A stretch of DNA of 44,675 nt from Clostridium sp. ZS2-4. Lineage in GTDB: Bacteria; Bacillota; Clostridia; Clostridiales; Clostridiaceae. Position 1 is the first letter of the stretch, and each line of letters starts with the position of its first letter. Below, piece by piece: positions 18,181-27,728 of the stretch. A program made the translations under genes and the position numbers. Location: the NCBI RefSeq assembly GCF_026719745.1, contig NZ_JAPPRQ010000129.1:1-44675 (forward strand). Direction: 5' to 3'. The notes under the pieces are model-generated. The model searched no databases, had not been told where the DNA came from, and saw only the letters and a list, made by a program, of their open reading frames with translations.

Positions 18181-18446
18181 GTAGAATAAAATTGCGAAGC
18201 AATTTTATTCTACTAACCAGTTGCCAATCCCCAGTCCCCAGACAATGACGTTTTGCTAATGCAAAACTAAAATTAAAATAAAGCAAAATAGACTTAAAGT
18301 AGATATAATCTATCTTTAAGTCTATTTTAAATTATTTTTATCTAATTGTTCTTAATTGCTTTTATCTTTTTTCTTTACTCTGGGGATTGGTGATTGGCGA
18401 CTGGGGAATACAAAAATGTTGCGTTGCAACATTTTTGTATTTTGTA
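18181..18446 (+). repeat. Hairpin-rich MITE-like repeat, copy A
   Basis: This copy starts with a hairpin (GAATAAAATTGC, loop GAA, GCAATTTTATTC). It continues with CCAATCCCCAGTCCCCAG, a small TTTTGC/GCAAAA hairpin, a ~44-bp palindrome with arms AAAATAGACTTAAAG/CTTTAAGTCTATTTT, and CTGGGGATTGGTGATTGG plus CGACTGGGG. The last two partly complement the left terminal motif. It ends with a perfect 16-bp stem of loop GTT (18412-18446). A second copy in the same orientation lies at 19295-19535. No coding frame is credible here; the element fills the gap between the DUF6873 gene and the tRNA terminator. Confidence 0.8.
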
Positions 18447-18455
18447 ACAAACGAA

Positions 18456-18484
18456 AAACACCTCAGCATTCCACTAAGGTGTTT
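18456..18484 (-). terminator. Terminator of the tRNA operon
   Basis: On the minus strand AAACACCTTAG pairs with CTGAGGTGTTT and is followed by TTCG; it lies 5 bp past the last tRNA-Cys. Confidence 0.75.
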
Positions 18485-18488
18485 CTTT

Positions 18489-18562
18489 TGGAGGCGCCAC
18501 CCGGATTTGAACCGGGGATCAAGGCTTTGCAGGCCCATGCCTTACCACTTGGCTATAGCGCC
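18489..18562 (-). tRNA. tRNA-Cys (GCA), second copy in operon
   Basis: 74 nt with encoded CCA. Acceptor stem GGCGCTA/TGGCGCC, anticodon loop CTGCAAA (GCA) and T-loop GGTTCAAATCC. Its sequence is identical to the tRNA-Cys at 18641-18714, and it is the last gene of the operon. Confidence 0.96.
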
Positions 18563-18640
18563 ATATAATATGAACTTTTTTTGTTTCACCCTCTAAAAAG
18601 GATTATTTAAATCACATAATTGTTCTACAATTTATTTTTT

Positions 18641-18714
18641 TGGAGGCGCCACCCGGATTTGAACCGGGGATCAAGGCTTTGCAGGCCCATGCCTTACCAC
18701 TTGGCTATAGCGCC
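18641..18714 (-). tRNA. tRNA-Cys (GCA), first copy in operon
   Basis: 74 nt with encoded CCA and anticodon GCA. It is separated from the identical second copy by a 78-nt AT-rich spacer. Confidence 0.96.
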
Positions 18715-18729
18715 TCATTTATTAAGTTT

Positions 18730-18804
18730 TGGAGCGGAAGACGAGATTCGAACTCGCGACGTTCACCTTGGCAAGGTGACGCTCTACCACTGAGCCACTC
18801 CCGC
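18730..18804 (-). tRNA. tRNA-Gly (GCC)
   Basis: 75 nt with encoded CCA. Acceptor GCGGGAG, anticodon loop CTTGCCAAG (GCC), T-arm GAGTTCGAATCTC. It lies 15 nt before the first tRNA-Cys. Confidence 0.96.
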
Positions 18805-18810
18805 ATTTTA

Positions 18811-18886
<76 letters not shown>

Positions 18887-18888
18887 AT

Positions 18889-18965
18889 TGGCGACCTAGA
18901 AGGGACTCGAACCCTCGACCCCCGGCGTGACAGGCCGGTACTCTAACCAACTGAGCCACTAGGCC
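18889..18965 (-). tRNA. tRNA-Asp (GTC)
   Basis: 77 nt with encoded CCA. Acceptor GGCCTAG/CTAGGTC (one G-U pair), anticodon loop CCTGTCACG (GTC). Only 2 nt separate it from tRNA-Phe. Confidence 0.96.
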
Positions 18966-18971
18966 ATGATA

Positions 18972-19047
18972 TGGTGGGCACAACAGGGCTCGAACCTGTG
19001 ACCCCCTGCTTGTAAGGCAGGTGCTCTCCCAGCTGAGCTATGCGCCC
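18972..19047 (-). tRNA. tRNA-Val (TAC)
   Basis: 76 nt with encoded CCA. It starts GGGCGCATAGCTCAG and has anticodon loop CCTTACAAG (TAC). It is the first gene of the operon and matches the GTA specifier of the valS T-box. Confidence 0.96.
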
Positions 19048-19183
19048 ATATCTTACAGCGACAAGTACTATTATACATCTCCCAAACCACTTTGTCAAGA
19101 CTTTTTTTATCAATCTTTTTCTCGATTGTTTTCTTGACTCTTTTGCCTTGGAAGTTTTTTCTGTAACTCCCTGGCGCATTAAT

Positions 19184-19212
19184 ATAATATAAAATTCCAC
19201 TATAAATGTCAA
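19184..19212 (-). promoter_or_regulatory. Sigma-A promoter for the tRNA operon
   Basis: On the minus strand TTGACA (19207-19212), 17 nt, TATTAT (19184-19189), about 130 nt before tRNA-Val. The interval 19048-19180 holds only the pre-tRNA leader. Confidence 0.7.
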
Positions 19213-19294
19213 CACTTCAAACCATAATTATGTGAATTTATCTGTGTTTTGCTTTTATATGGTTCATTATTCTCATTTTTTCTTATATACCCAT

Positions 19295-19535
19295 TTTTAT
19301 TCTATTAACCGATCCCCAATCCCCAGTCACCAGAGAAGGATGTTTTGCTAATGCAAAACTAAAATAAAAATAAATCAAAATAGACTTAAAGTAGATATAA
19401 TCTATCTTTAAGTCTATTTTGATTTATTTTTATCTAATTGTTCTTAATTGTTTTTATCTTTTTTCTTTACTCTGGGGATTGGTGATTGGCGACTGGGGAA
19501 TATAAGAATGTTGCTTCGCAACATTCTTATATTAT
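19295..19535 (+). repeat. Hairpin-rich MITE-like repeat, copy B
   Basis: It aligns with copy A (18203-18446) over its length with scattered substitutions. It keeps the CCAATCCCCAGT motif, the TTTTGC/GCAAAA hairpin, the ~44-bp palindrome, CTGGGGATTGGTGATTGG and a right-end 16-bp stem with loop TTC (19500-19534). The left arm of copy A's first hairpin is missing, while TTTTATTCTATTAACC of its right arm remains. It lies between the tRNA promoter and the oppF terminator; nothing else is seen in 19213-19540. Confidence 0.8.
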
Positions 19536-19543
19536 AAAAAAAA

Positions 19544-19567
19544 ATAAAGCCCTTTTCAGAGCTTTAT
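19544..19567 (-). terminator. Terminator of the opp operon
   Basis: Minus-strand stem ATAAAGCTCT/GGGCTTTAT around AAAA, with a TTTTTTTTT tail, about 17 bp past the oppF stop. Confidence 0.8.
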
Positions 19568-19584
19568 CTTTTTCATAAAAACTT

Positions 19585-20577
19585 TTATTTATCATTAAAC
19601 AAATGACAAGCTACAAAGTGATCTTTTTCAACTTCTTTGAATTCTGGTCTTTGTTCCAAACATATAGGTTTCACATACTTGCATCTTGGTGCAAATCTGC
19701 ATCCTGGCTTAGGATTTATTGGACTTGGTACTTCCCCATCAAGCATAATTCTATTTCTACTCTTTTCCACATTCGGATCAGGAACAGGAATAGCTGAAAG
19801 TAATGCTTGAGTATATGGGTGCAGTGGATTATCGTATAACTCTCCACTAGCAGCTAACTCAACCATTGTTCCTAAATACATAACCCCTACTCTATCTGAT
19901 ATATGTTTAACCATAGATAAGTCATGAGCTATAAACAAGTATGTTAGTCCAAGTTTTTCTTGTAGTTCAATCAGTAGATTTACAACTTGTGCTTGTATAG
20001 AAACATCTAGAGCCGAAATTGGCTCATCACAAACAATAAATTTAGGTTCTACAGCTAAAGCTCTAGCTATACCTATTCTTTGCCTCTGACCACCTGAGAA
20101 TTCATGCGGAAATCTTGAAGCATGCTCTCTGTTGAGTCCTACTAATTCTAAAAGCTTATATATTCTTTCCGTTCTTTTCTTACCAGTATACAAACCATGT
20201 ATATCTATTCCCTCTGAAATTATGTCTCCTACAGTCATTCTTGGGTTTAATGATGCATATGGGTCTTGAAATATTATTTGAGCACTCTTACTAAACTCTT
20301 TTTTGTCTTTACCCTTTAATTTATGGATATCAACACCTTCAAATAATGATTCCCCTTCTGTTGCATCATAAAGTCCTAAAACAGTTCTACCACAAGTAGT
20401 CTTACCGCATCCTGATTCTCCAACTAACCCTAAGGTTTCTCCTCTTTTTATACTAAAGCTAACATCGTCAACCGCTTTTAATATTGCATTTTTTCCTACT
20501 TTAAAATATTTTTTTAAGTTTTTAACTTCAATAAAAGCTTCATCTTTAACCCTATTTTTTAAGTTATCCTTATTCAT
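19585..20577 (-). CDS. oppF: Oligopeptide ABC transporter ATP-binding protein OppF
   Basis: 330-aa ABC ATPase. Walker [14 protein letters not shown]-loop IIFQDPYASLNPRM, signature FSGGQRQRIGIARAL, Walker B FIVCDEPISALD and the H-loop AHDLSM are all present. The C-terminal oligopeptide/dipeptide extension has the CRFAPRCKYVKPIC Cys cluster, which can hold an Fe-S cluster in this family. With OppD it forms the ATPase pair that powers peptide import. GGAGGTG lies 6 nt before ATG 20577, which is preferred over ATG 20580; the gene overlaps the oppD end by 8 nt, showing tight coupling. Confidence 0.95.
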   Translation of the reverse strand: MNKDNLKNRVKDEAFIEVKNLKKYFKVGKNAILKAVDDVSFSIKRGETLGLVGESGCGKTTCGRTVLGLYDATEGESLFEGVDIHKLKGKDKKEFSKSAQIIFQDPYASLNPRMTVGDIISEGIDIHGLYTGKKRTERIYKLLELVGLNREHASRFPHEFSGGQRQRIGIARALAVEPKFIVCDEPISALDVSIQAQVVNLLIELQEKLGLTYLFIAHDLSMVKHISDRVGVMYLGTMVELAASGELYDNPLHPYTQALLSAIPVPDPNVEKSRNRIMLDGEVPSPINPKPGCRFAPRCKYVKPICLEQRPEFKEVEKDHFVACHLFNDK

Positions 20578-21595
20578 CATGTGCACCTCCACTTACAACT
20601 GGTGACTTAACCTTTGGTGCCATTGGATGCTGCAGCCAACATCTAACTTCATGTATATCATTTACTTTTGTTATTTCTGGCATCTGTTCTCTACAAATTT
20701 TCATACAGTATTCGCATCTAGAAGCAAATGGACATCCTACTGGCGGCTTAATTAAATCTGGCGGTGTTCCCTTTAATGAATATAGTGCATCTTTATTTTT
20801 TGTTTCTAATCTAGGAACAGATTGAAGTAATGCCCATGTATATGGGTGTTTAGGATTATAAAACACTTCATCGGTAGTTCCCTTTTCTATTATTTGTCCT
20901 GCATACATTACTTGTATTTTATGTGCTACACTAGCAACTACTCCCAAATCATGAGTTATCAATATAATGGCTGTTCCTAATTTTTTCTGTAAATCATTCA
21001 TCAAATCCATTATCTGTGCTTGAATAGTAACATCCAAAGCTGTAGTAGGCTCATCTGCAATCAATATTTTAGGATCACAAGCAAGCGCTATGGCTATCAT
21101 AACTCTTTGTCTCATACCACCTGAAAATTCATGTGGATATTGATCAACTCTCTTTTCAGGATTAGGTATACCAACTAACCTTAGCATTTCAACAGCTTCT
21201 TTTAAAGCTTCTTCCTTTTTCATTCCTCTGTGAATAATTAAACTTTCAGCTATTTGATCTCCTGTTTTCATTGTAGGGTTTAAAGAAGTCATCGGATCTT
21301 GGAAAATCATACTTATTTCCCCACCTCTAACACTTCTCAACTCTTCCTCTGACATTTTTACAATGTCTTTTCCTTCAAATAATATTTCTGAACCCTCCTT
21401 GATTTCTCCTGGAGGCATCTTAATTAATCTCATTATACTTTTAGACGTAACTGTTTTTCCACAACCTGATTCTCCAACTATAGCCAAAGTTTCTCCTTTT
21501 TCTAAATCAAAGCTTACTCCTCTAACTGATTGAACTTCACCAGCATATGTGTGGAAAGAAACTCTTAAATTGTTTACTTCAAGTAATTTAGTCAT
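20570..21595 (-). CDS. oppD: Oligopeptide ABC transporter ATP-binding protein OppD
   Basis: 341-aa ABC ATPase with Walker [14 protein letters not shown]-loop [12 protein letters not shown], signature [15 protein letters not shown], Walker [13 protein letters not shown] and H-loop THDLGV. The C-terminal oligo_HPY-type region has [18 protein letters not shown]. It pairs with OppF on the cytoplasmic side of OppBC. The start at ATG 21595 follows AAGGAGGG, and it lies 12 bp after oppC. Confidence 0.95.
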   Translation of the reverse strand: MTKLLEVNNLRVSFHTYAGEVQSVRGVSFDLEKGETLAIVGESGCGKTVTSKSIMRLIKMPPGEIKEGSEILFEGKDIVKMSEEELRSVRGGEISMIFQDPMTSLNPTMKTGDQIAESLIIHRGMKKEEALKEAVEMLRLVGIPNPEKRVDQYPHEFSGGMRQRVMIAIALACDPKILIADEPTTALDVTIQAQIMDLMNDLQKKLGTAIILITHDLGVVASVAHKIQVMYAGQIIEKGTTDEVFYNPKHPYTWALLQSVPRLETKNKDALYSLKGTPPDLIKPPVGCPFASRCEYCMKICREQMPEITKVNDIHEVRCWLQHPMAPKVKSPVVSGGAHDE

Positions 21596-21607
21596 ATCTT
21601 ACCCTCC

Positions 21608-22525
21608 TTACTGACGAAGCTTTGGATCTAAAGCATCTCTTAGACCATCGCCTAGTAAATTGAATGCTAGCATTGTTAAACATATTGCAGCTGCTGGGAA
21701 TAAAAGCTCATGAGGATAAAAATCCATAACAGCCTGCCCAAATGAACACATTGCTCCCCAGCTTGTGTTAGGAGGCTGTATGCCTAATCCTATAAAACTT
21801 AAAAATGCTTCAGCAAATATAAATCCTGGAATATCAAAAGTCATATAAACTATTATAATCCCTATAGTATTTGGTATCAAATGTCTTAATATTATTCTGC
21901 TTGAACTAGCTCCAAGAGCTTGAGCTGCAAGTACATACTCTGACTGTTTTAACTGCATAACCTGCCCTCTAACCATACGAGCCATTCCAGTCCACCCTGT
22001 CAAGCATAACGCTAATAACAGGGATACTATTCCACGTTCCAAAACAACTGAGATAACTATAACCACTATCATGTATGGAATACTCATTAAAACTTCAACT
22101 ATTCTCATCATGATATTATCTATTCTTCCACCGAAATATCCACTAATTCCACCATATAAACATCCAATTACAACTTCAATTATAGTTCCTACTATTCCAA
22201 TAGCTATAGAAACTCTACCACCAATCCATAGTCTTGAAAATAAATCTCTTCCTAAGTTATCTGTTCCAAACCAGTATTCTGAGTTAGGTGCAGCATTAAC
22301 CATATCCATGTTTTGTTGAGTATAAGGGTGCTTAGTAATATAAGGTCCAATAGCACACATAACAGCTACTATTGCCAACAAAATCATAGAAAATATTGCA
22401 ACTTTGTTTTGCTTTAATCTTCTCCAAGCATCCTGCCAATAGGTAATATTAGGTCTAACTATGGCATCGGAATCTTGATTGTCACAACCGATAATTTCAA
22501 ACATATCTTTATTTAATTCAGCCAT
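21608..22525 (-). CDS. oppC: Oligopeptide ABC transporter permease OppC
   Basis: 305-aa inner-membrane permease. The N-terminal OppC domain has one membrane span (KVAIFSMILLAIVAVMCAIGPYI) before a periplasm-side loop (NSEYWFGTDNLGRDLFSRLWIGGRVSI), followed by a five-span BPD-transporter domain with an EAA-type loop (LAAQALGASSSRIILRHLIPN). It makes the translocation path with OppB. The start follows GGAGGGCG, 14 bp after oppB. Confidence 0.95.
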   Translation of the reverse strand: MAELNKDMFEIIGCDNQDSDAIVRPNITYWQDAWRRLKQNKVAIFSMILLAIVAVMCAIGPYITKHPYTQQNMDMVNAAPNSEYWFGTDNLGRDLFSRLWIGGRVSIAIGIVGTIIEVVIGCLYGGISGYFGGRIDNIMMRIVEVLMSIPYMIVVIVISVVLERGIVSLLLALCLTGWTGMARMVRGQVMQLKQSEYVLAAQALGASSSRIILRHLIPNTIGIIIVYMTFDIPGFIFAEAFLSFIGLGIQPPNTSWGAMCSFGQAVMDFYPHELLFPAAAICLTMLAFNLLGDGLRDALDPKLRQ

Positions 22526-22539
22526 TCCTTTGCGCCCTC

Positions 22540-23490
22540 CTATCTTTTTTCACCAGTTAGCCTTATTCTTGGATCTACCAAAGAGTACATTATATCAACT
22601 ATTAATAATGAAATAATATATAAGCTAGAATAAAAAATTGTAAGTCCCATTATGATATTATAATCATTTGTCATAATAGCATCAATCATAGAGTTACCAA
22701 GTCCTGGTATTGAGAAAATTCTTTCTACAACAATAGAACCAGTCAAAATAGCTGCAATTTGAGGTCCTAATATTGTTATAATAGGCAAAATAGCATTTCT
22801 TACAATATGTTTCCAAGCTATAGCTTTTTTTGATACTCCTTTAGCCTCTGCAGTAATAATATAATCTTGGCTGATTACATCTAAAACTGAAGTCCTCATG
22901 TATCTTGCATAAGTTGCAATACTGCTGAAACACAAAGCTACTGTTGGTAAAACAGTATATCTGAATCCTCCAAAAAAGTCCCCTCTACTGTACCATCCTG
23001 CAATAGGCAATCCCATTTTTCCACCTAACCCCTTTTGAAGCAAAGCAGCAAGTACAAAGCTTGGAATTGATACTCCTGCTATAGCCAAAAATATTACTAT
23101 ATAGTCTACATTCGTATTTCTTTTAAATGCAGCAATAATTCCTAAAACTACACCGATTATAACTCCAACAAATACAGCTTGAAATCCTAGTCTTGCCGAA
23201 GTTGGAAACTTATCCTTAATCGTATCTCCTACTGTAAAACCTGGTGTTACGAAGGAATCCCCCAAATCACCTTTAATAATATTTTTTAAATAAATAACAT
23301 ATCTCTCTTGTATTGGTTTACTTAAACCATATTTTTCTCTTAAACTTGCTTGCATTTGCTCAGGTAGTTTTTGAGTTTGAAGAGTCACAGGATCTCCTGG
23401 CATGGAGTTCATCAAGAAAAATGTCACTGTAACAACTACCCATAATGTTAATATCATATATCCTATTCTTTTAAGTATATACTTTGCCAT
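22540..23490 (-). CDS. oppB: Oligopeptide ABC transporter permease OppB
   Basis: 316 aa with an N-terminal membrane anchor (YILKRIGYMILTLWVVVTVTFFLMN), the PGDPV motif and a C-terminal BPD-transporter domain. Its EAA loop reads AKGVSKKAIAWKHIVRNAILP. It is the partner of OppC. It is separated from oppA by 232 bp that hold two related hairpins, so expression of oppB-F may be tuned down relative to oppA. Confidence 0.95.
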   Translation of the reverse strand: MAKYILKRIGYMILTLWVVVTVTFFLMNSMPGDPVTLQTQKLPEQMQASLREKYGLSKPIQERYVIYLKNIIKGDLGDSFVTPGFTVGDTIKDKFPTSARLGFQAVFVGVIIGVVLGIIAAFKRNTNVDYIVIFLAIAGVSIPSFVLAALLQKGLGGKMGLPIAGWYSRGDFFGGFRYTVLPTVALCFSSIATYARYMRTSVLDVISQDYIITAEAKGVSKKAIAWKHIVRNAILPIITILGPQIAAILTGSIVVERIFSIPGLGNSMIDAIMTNDYNIIMGLTIFYSSLYIISLLIVDIMYSLVDPRIRLTGEKR

Positions 23491-23518
23491 GTTTGTCCTC
23501 CTTTCTTACAAATAACAC

Positions 23519-23696
23519 TACAACAGAGTTTTCTCTGTTGTATCATAAAATTAATATATAAATAATTTATGAGATAAAAATCTTTCAGCAATTAAACTCA
23601 AAAATTTATTTTTAAATTTTAATTGCACATTATGTATAATATCATTAATCATACAAATACTACAACAGGAAAATCCTGCTGTAGTATTTGTTTTTT
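23519..23696 (-). promoter_or_regulatory. Two related hairpins between oppA and oppB
   Basis: Hairpin 1 (23519-23542) is a perfect 10-bp stem TACAACAGAG/CTCTGTTGTA with loop TTTT. Hairpin 2 (23654-23690) has 17-bp arms sharing the CTACAACAG/CTGTTGTAG core. On the minus strand hairpin 2 directly follows the oppA stop region and has only a weak T tail. They may act as a partial terminator or as an mRNA-stabilising end that lets OppA exceed the permease. Confidence 0.6.
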
Positions 23697-23722
23697 AGTA
23701 ACAATATTTACTTTAAAAACAA

Positions 23723-25369
23723 TTATTTTTCTCCTACAGAAGCCCATCTAAGTTCAAACCTTCCACCAAATGATGGGTATTGTAATCCCTCAACACGTTT
23801 TTGTGTAGCATATGCTTTATCTTGGTAGTATATTGGAGCTATACCAGCATCTTCAATAAGTAGTACTTTTTCAGCTTCTTTGAATAATTCCATTCTCTTA
23901 GCGTTATCAGTTTCTCCACTTAATTTCTTCAAAATTTCTTCATATTTAGGACTATTATATTTTCCATAGTTTGCTCCGTTATCTTTTTGGAATAAACCTA
24001 TGAATGTATCAGGATCATTGAAGTCAGCACCCCATCCTGACATTCCTATTTCAAACTGTCCAGTGTGCATCTTTCCTAAATAATCTGAAAAGTTAGCTGC
24101 TGAATCAAGAGTAATATTTACACCTATTTTTTGCTTCCAAGTATTTTGGAAGAATTCAGCTATTTGTCTTTCTAGCGCACTACTGTCTTGTGGTAAATAT
24201 CTTATAGTATGTTTTGATGGATCCGGATCAAGTCCAAGTTCTTTTAGTCCTTCTACAAATAAAGCTTTTGGATCTTTCTTTTCATCAACAAGTGCTTTTA
24301 ATGGTTCTGCAACTTCATTTCTGAATTCTTTGTCTCCACATAGTAATTTCATTGGAACAAGACCATATGCCACATAACCGCTTTTATAAATCTTGTTTAC
24401 AAAATCTTCTCTATTTATAGCTAAAGATAATGCAAGTCTAATCTTTGGATTAGTAAGTAATTTATTTTTACTTTCATAATTGTATTCCATGTAAAAAGCT
24501 GTTGGTGCTGCTTCTTTCAATAACGCAATCTTTCCTGCTTCTGAATCTTTTTTAGCTTTTTCTACATATTCTCCCGTTAACTTTACAGCATCTAATTCTC
24601 CACCAGATAACATTTGATATTTAGTAGGCATTTCCTTTATAACCATAAAGTTAGCTGTATCTAACTTTACATTTGCTGCATCATAATATTTATCATTTTT
24701 CTTTACAGTAAGCTTTGCATCTTTTTGATAATCTGACATTATGAATGGTCCATTAAACACCATCTTAGTTATATCAGTTCCATATTTGTCTCCTTGCGGT
24801 TCCACTATATCTTGTCTTAGTGGCACAAGTAATGGGAAAGAAACTAATTGCAAGAAATATGGTATTGGCTGTTCAAGTTCAACTTTCAATGTTTTATCAT
24901 CTACTGCTGTTATTCCTACCTCTTCAGCCTTTGCTTTTCCTTCATAGTATTTTGAAGCATTTTTTATTCCCATTATGAAGAATGCATAGTTTGATTTAGT
25001 ATCTGGATTTAAAATTCTCTTCCATGCATATTCATAATCCTTAGCTGTTACTGGCTTATCATCTGACCATTTTTGATCTCTTAAAGTAAAAGTATAAACC
25101 TTTCCATCTTCTGAAACTTCCCATTTTTCAGCCCCTGCTGGTTCCGGTTTGTCGTTGTTTGATCTAGCCAAACCTTCAAAACAAGCATTTACAGCACAAA
25201 ATGACGCTGTGTCAGTAGCCAATGCTGAGTCTAATGTTTTTATAGCCGGTAGGTCTAAATTTAAAACCGTACCTTTTTTGGCATCTTCTTTTTTTCCACA
25301 TCCAGATAATAATGTAGTCATTACTACTGCAGACGCCAAAAGTGAAGCTAGTATTCTTTTCCTTTTCAC
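23723..25369 (-). CDS. oppA: Peptide-binding lipoprotein OppA (SBP family 5)
   Basis: 548 aa, a normal size for the family. Signal peptide II: MKRKRILASLLASAVVMTTLLSGCGKK, with lipobox LLSGC, so Cys-24 is lipidated after cleavage. The mature part has the family-5 landmarks SEDGKVYTFTLRDQKWSDDKPVTAKDYEYAWKR and the C-terminal WGADFNDPDTF and SPKYEEIL. The protein captures peptides at the outer face of the membrane for OppBCDF. In other Firmicutes such proteins also take up signalling peptides, which sequence cannot show here. The gene leads the opp operon. Confidence 0.95.
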   Translation of the reverse strand: MKRKRILASLLASAVVMTTLLSGCGKKEDAKKGTVLNLDLPAIKTLDSALATDTASFCAVNACFEGLARSNNDKPEPAGAEKWEVSEDGKVYTFTLRDQKWSDDKPVTAKDYEYAWKRILNPDTKSNYAFFIMGIKNASKYYEGKAKAEEVGITAVDDKTLKVELEQPIPYFLQLVSFPLLVPLRQDIVEPQGDKYGTDITKMVFNGPFIMSDYQKDAKLTVKKNDKYYDAANVKLDTANFMVIKEMPTKYQMLSGGELDAVKLTGEYVEKAKKDSEAGKIALLKEAAPTAFYMEYNYESKNKLLTNPKIRLALSLAINREDFVNKIYKSGYVAYGLVPMKLLCGDKEFRNEVAEPLKALVDEKKDPKALFVEGLKELGLDPDPSKHTIRYLPQDSSALERQIAEFFQNTWKQKIGVNITLDSAANFSDYLGKMHTGQFEIGMSGWGADFNDPDTFIGLFQKDNGANYGKYNSPKYEEILKKLSGETDNAKRMELFKEAEKVLLIEDAGIAPIYYQDKAYATQKRVEGLQYPSFGGRFELRWASVGEK

Positions 25370-25508
25370 TGAAATTCCCCCTTGTTATCATTTTACTTAT
25401 GGTTTATATATAATAAGTTTAACTTATTATCCTGATTTATATGTATATTATCCTAATATTTTATATGTATATTTTTAATAACTAAGTATCTTTTAATCAA
25501 CATGATTT

Positions 25509-25537
25509 ATAATAATAACTTTTTTAAATTTTCACAA
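25509..25537 (-). promoter_or_regulatory. Candidate sigma-A promoter for the opp operon
   Basis: On the minus strand TTGTGA (25532-25537), 17 nt, TATTAT (25509-25514), with a ~130-nt leader to oppA. Bases 25370-25708 contain no gene; the leader has two copies of TATATGTATAT. No known regulator box was recognised. Confidence 0.4.
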
Positions 25538-25708
25538 GATATATTAATCAAAATTTAACCAAAAATACATAGGATTAACAATTGCGTAATCTTCATCATG
25601 TTAGCATATTTCCTGAACTTTGTCAAACATTTTATTCCATTTTGTTCCATGTTTAGGAATACTTTTCAAGATAATAAACATAAAATATTTTCTTTTTTAT
25701 GAACAAAA

Positions 25709-26587
25709 TTATAACTCTTTTATCATTTTTTTTATTTCATCATGTTTAAACTCATAGGTCTTATTACAAAAATGACATTTTAACTGTTCACTTTTCTCTT
25801 CATCACATATTTTCTGCAATTCTTCTTTCCCAATGCTGATTAATGCTCTTTCCACTTTTTCTCTTGAACAGTCACATTCATATCTTGGTTCTGTAGTATC
25901 TAATACTTTTAAGTCCATATCATCAAACAAGAAATTTAATATATCTTCTGCACTTTTTCCTTCTGACATAAACTTAGTAATAGAACCCATATCCTGTAGT
26001 CTGAAAGTTATCAAATCCGCCAGCATTTCATCTGCACCAGGCATCATTTGTATAATTAATCCGCCTGAATGTTTTATGCTTAAATCTTTATCTACAAGTA
26101 CTCCTAACCCAACTGCTGTAGGCGTTTGTTCTGACACTGTAAAATAGTAAGCAATATCATCTCCAATTTCTCCAGTATAAATAGGAACTTGGCCTACGTA
26201 CGGTTCTTTTAATCCCATATCTCTAATTACTAACAAATTGCCGTTTTTTCCTATTATTCCACTTACATCCAGCTTACCTAGGTTATTTGCCGGTAAATCC
26301 GCCGTTGGATTTCCTATATACCCTTTTACATGACTATTGCTATATGCAGTAACAGTAACTCCATTTGCTGGACCACCACCTGAAATTTTTAAAGTTACCA
26401 CATCTTTATCAGATTTTAACAAGGCACCCATCAAACTTCCAGCTGTTAACATTCTTCCTAATGCTGCTGCTGCAGTCGGAGCACAGTTATGTATTTTTAC
26501 ACCTTCATTAACCATATTTGTGGTAGTAGCTACTAAAATTCTAACCTGTCCATCCTTTGCAATAGCTCTTATTAATTTATCCTTCAT
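25709..26587 (-). CDS. hslO: Redox-regulated chaperone Hsp33
   Basis: 292 aa. Its N-terminal body matches Hsp33 ([77 protein letters not shown]). The C-terminal redox switch holds [10 protein letters not shown] and [12 protein letters not shown], the C-x-C plus C-x2-C zinc set that is released on oxidation, activating the chaperone for unfolding clients. ATG 26587, after a G-rich run, is chosen over an upstream in-frame start. It lies 16 bp after the methyltransferase gene and is probably cotranscribed with it. Confidence 0.95.
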   Translation of the reverse strand: MKDKLIRAIAKDGQVRILVATTTNMVNEGVKIHNCAPTAAAALGRMLTAGSLMGALLKSDKDVVTLKISGGGPANGVTVTAYSNSHVKGYIGNPTADLPANNLGKLDVSGIIGKNGNLLVIRDMGLKEPYVGQVPIYTGEIGDDIAYYFTVSEQTPTAVGLGVLVDKDLSIKHSGGLIIQMMPGADEMLADLITFRLQDMGSITKFMSEGKSAEDILNFLFDDMDLKVLDTTEPRYECDCSREKVERALISIGKEELQKICDEEKSEQLKCHFCNKTYEFKHDEIKKMIKEL

Positions 26588-26603
26588 TTTTATTCCCCCC
26601 AAG

Positions 26604-27344
26604 TTATTTTTTTGTTAGAATATATACTATTCTCTCGGTTTCATATGTAATTTTTTCTTCTTTATAATTGTCTAACTTTTTAATTACTTCAAATCCTGTG
26701 TCATTTAAAAGTTTGTCTAAGAATTTTTCTTCATAAGCTCTTTCTTTATGCTCTTCATCAAATCTCCTATATACTTCACCATCCTTTATAAAAAAGGTCA
26801 AGTACATATCAACAATATTATTTTCTAAAACATTTTCCCATATGTAAACTATCTCTTCATTATCATAGTTAAATATATTATTTCCTAAAATTTGAGTTAA
26901 TTTGTAATAAGAATTTATGTCAAAAATAAATATGCCATTATCATCCAGATGTTCATATACTGCTCTAAAATATTTTTCCAGATCATGTTCATTCAGTATA
27001 TAATTAGTTGAATCAAGAACACAAGTAATAAGATTGAATTTTTTCATTATATTTAAATCACTCATATTTTGACATATGAATTTTGCCTTTAACTTTTCTT
27101 CTCTTAACTTTTCTTCTGCTTCTGTCAGCATATCATATGACAAATCTACTGCCCAAATATTTTTAAATTCTTTTCCTACCTCTTTTGTAACATTACCTGT
27201 ACCACAGGCTAAATCCAAATAATTAGTTTTATCAACATTATACTCATTACATATCTTGATTATTGCTTCGCCGAAGCTTTTATAATCTATATCTTCATAA
27301 ATAAGCTGATCATAAATTTTTGCAAAATCTTTGTAACACTTCAT
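26604..27344 (-). CDS. Class I SAM-dependent methyltransferase
   Basis: 246 aa. It has a Rossmann-type SAM-binding motif I ([15 protein letters not shown]), an acidic motif II ([14 protein letters not shown]), CQNMSDLN and [15 protein letters not shown], a common methyltransferase arrangement. The substrate is unknown; the family includes many small-molecule and protein methylases. ATG 27344 follows GGGGGGGAAGCT; a longer frame to 27368 would use a start inside upstream sequence without a ribosome site. It precedes hslO by 16 bp, but the functional link is unclear. Confidence 0.85.
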   Translation of the reverse strand: MKCYKDFAKIYDQLIYEDIDYKSFGEAIIKICNEYNVDKTNYLDLACGTGNVTKEVGKEFKNIWAVDLSYDMLTEAEEKLREEKLKAKFICQNMSDLNIMKKFNLITCVLDSTNYILNEHDLEKYFRAVYEHLDDNGIFIFDINSYYKLTQILGNNIFNYDNEEIVYIWENVLENNIVDMYLTFFIKDGEVYRRFDEEHKERAYEEKFLDKLLNDTGFEVIKKLDNYKEEKITYETERIVYILTKK

Positions 27345-27458
27345 AGCTTCCCCCCCATTCAGCCACACTTTAAATAAATTTTATGTAAAACAATACCCAA
27401 AACAATATATTATATACTTTGCTATAAAAAATCAACCTGAATTAGTATATTATATCAT

Positions 27459-27728
27459 TCATTCTTCTATATTCTTTTGGTTTATATCTAAAATAACATC
27501 ATTTTTAGGAATTTTTAATTCTCGCTTTCTTTTTGTCATTACTCCTCCTATTCTTCCTGTTTCTTCTGCTGTTAATCCTCCCCATCCTACTTTATCCACT
27601 TTTTCATTTAGTCCTAATTCTTTTGCTATCTCATATTTCATTTTTTCTCTAAGCTGCTCTAACTGACTAAGTTCTTTATTTGATTTCAACTTTGATTTTA
27701 TTACTTTTTTCAGTGGAGTTTTCCCCAT
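27459..27728 (-). CDS. Divergent alpha/beta-type small acid-soluble spore protein
   Basis: 89 aa, with MKYEIAKELGLNEKVDKVGWGG and LTAEETGRIGGVMTKRKRE, which correspond to the two conserved blocks of alpha/beta SASPs (DNA-binding proteins that coat spore DNA). The EIA region holds the expected germination protease site. It is longer at the N-terminus and shows unusual GWGGLTAEETGR spacing compared with classic SASPs, so it is a divergent member. The start at ATG 27728 follows GGGAGGGTG. No sigma-G promoter was clear enough to list. Confidence 0.85.
   Translation of the reverse strand: MGKTPLKKVIKSKLKSNKELSQLEQLREKMKYEIAKELGLNEKVDKVGWGGLTAEETGRIGGVMTKRKRELKIPKNDVILDINQKNIEE

Noticed and set aside
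18943-19215. 90-aa open frame ending in GRIAQLGEHLPYKQG
   Set aside because: Reads through tRNA-Val and tRNA-Asp; the motif is a common tRNA-derived translation artefact.
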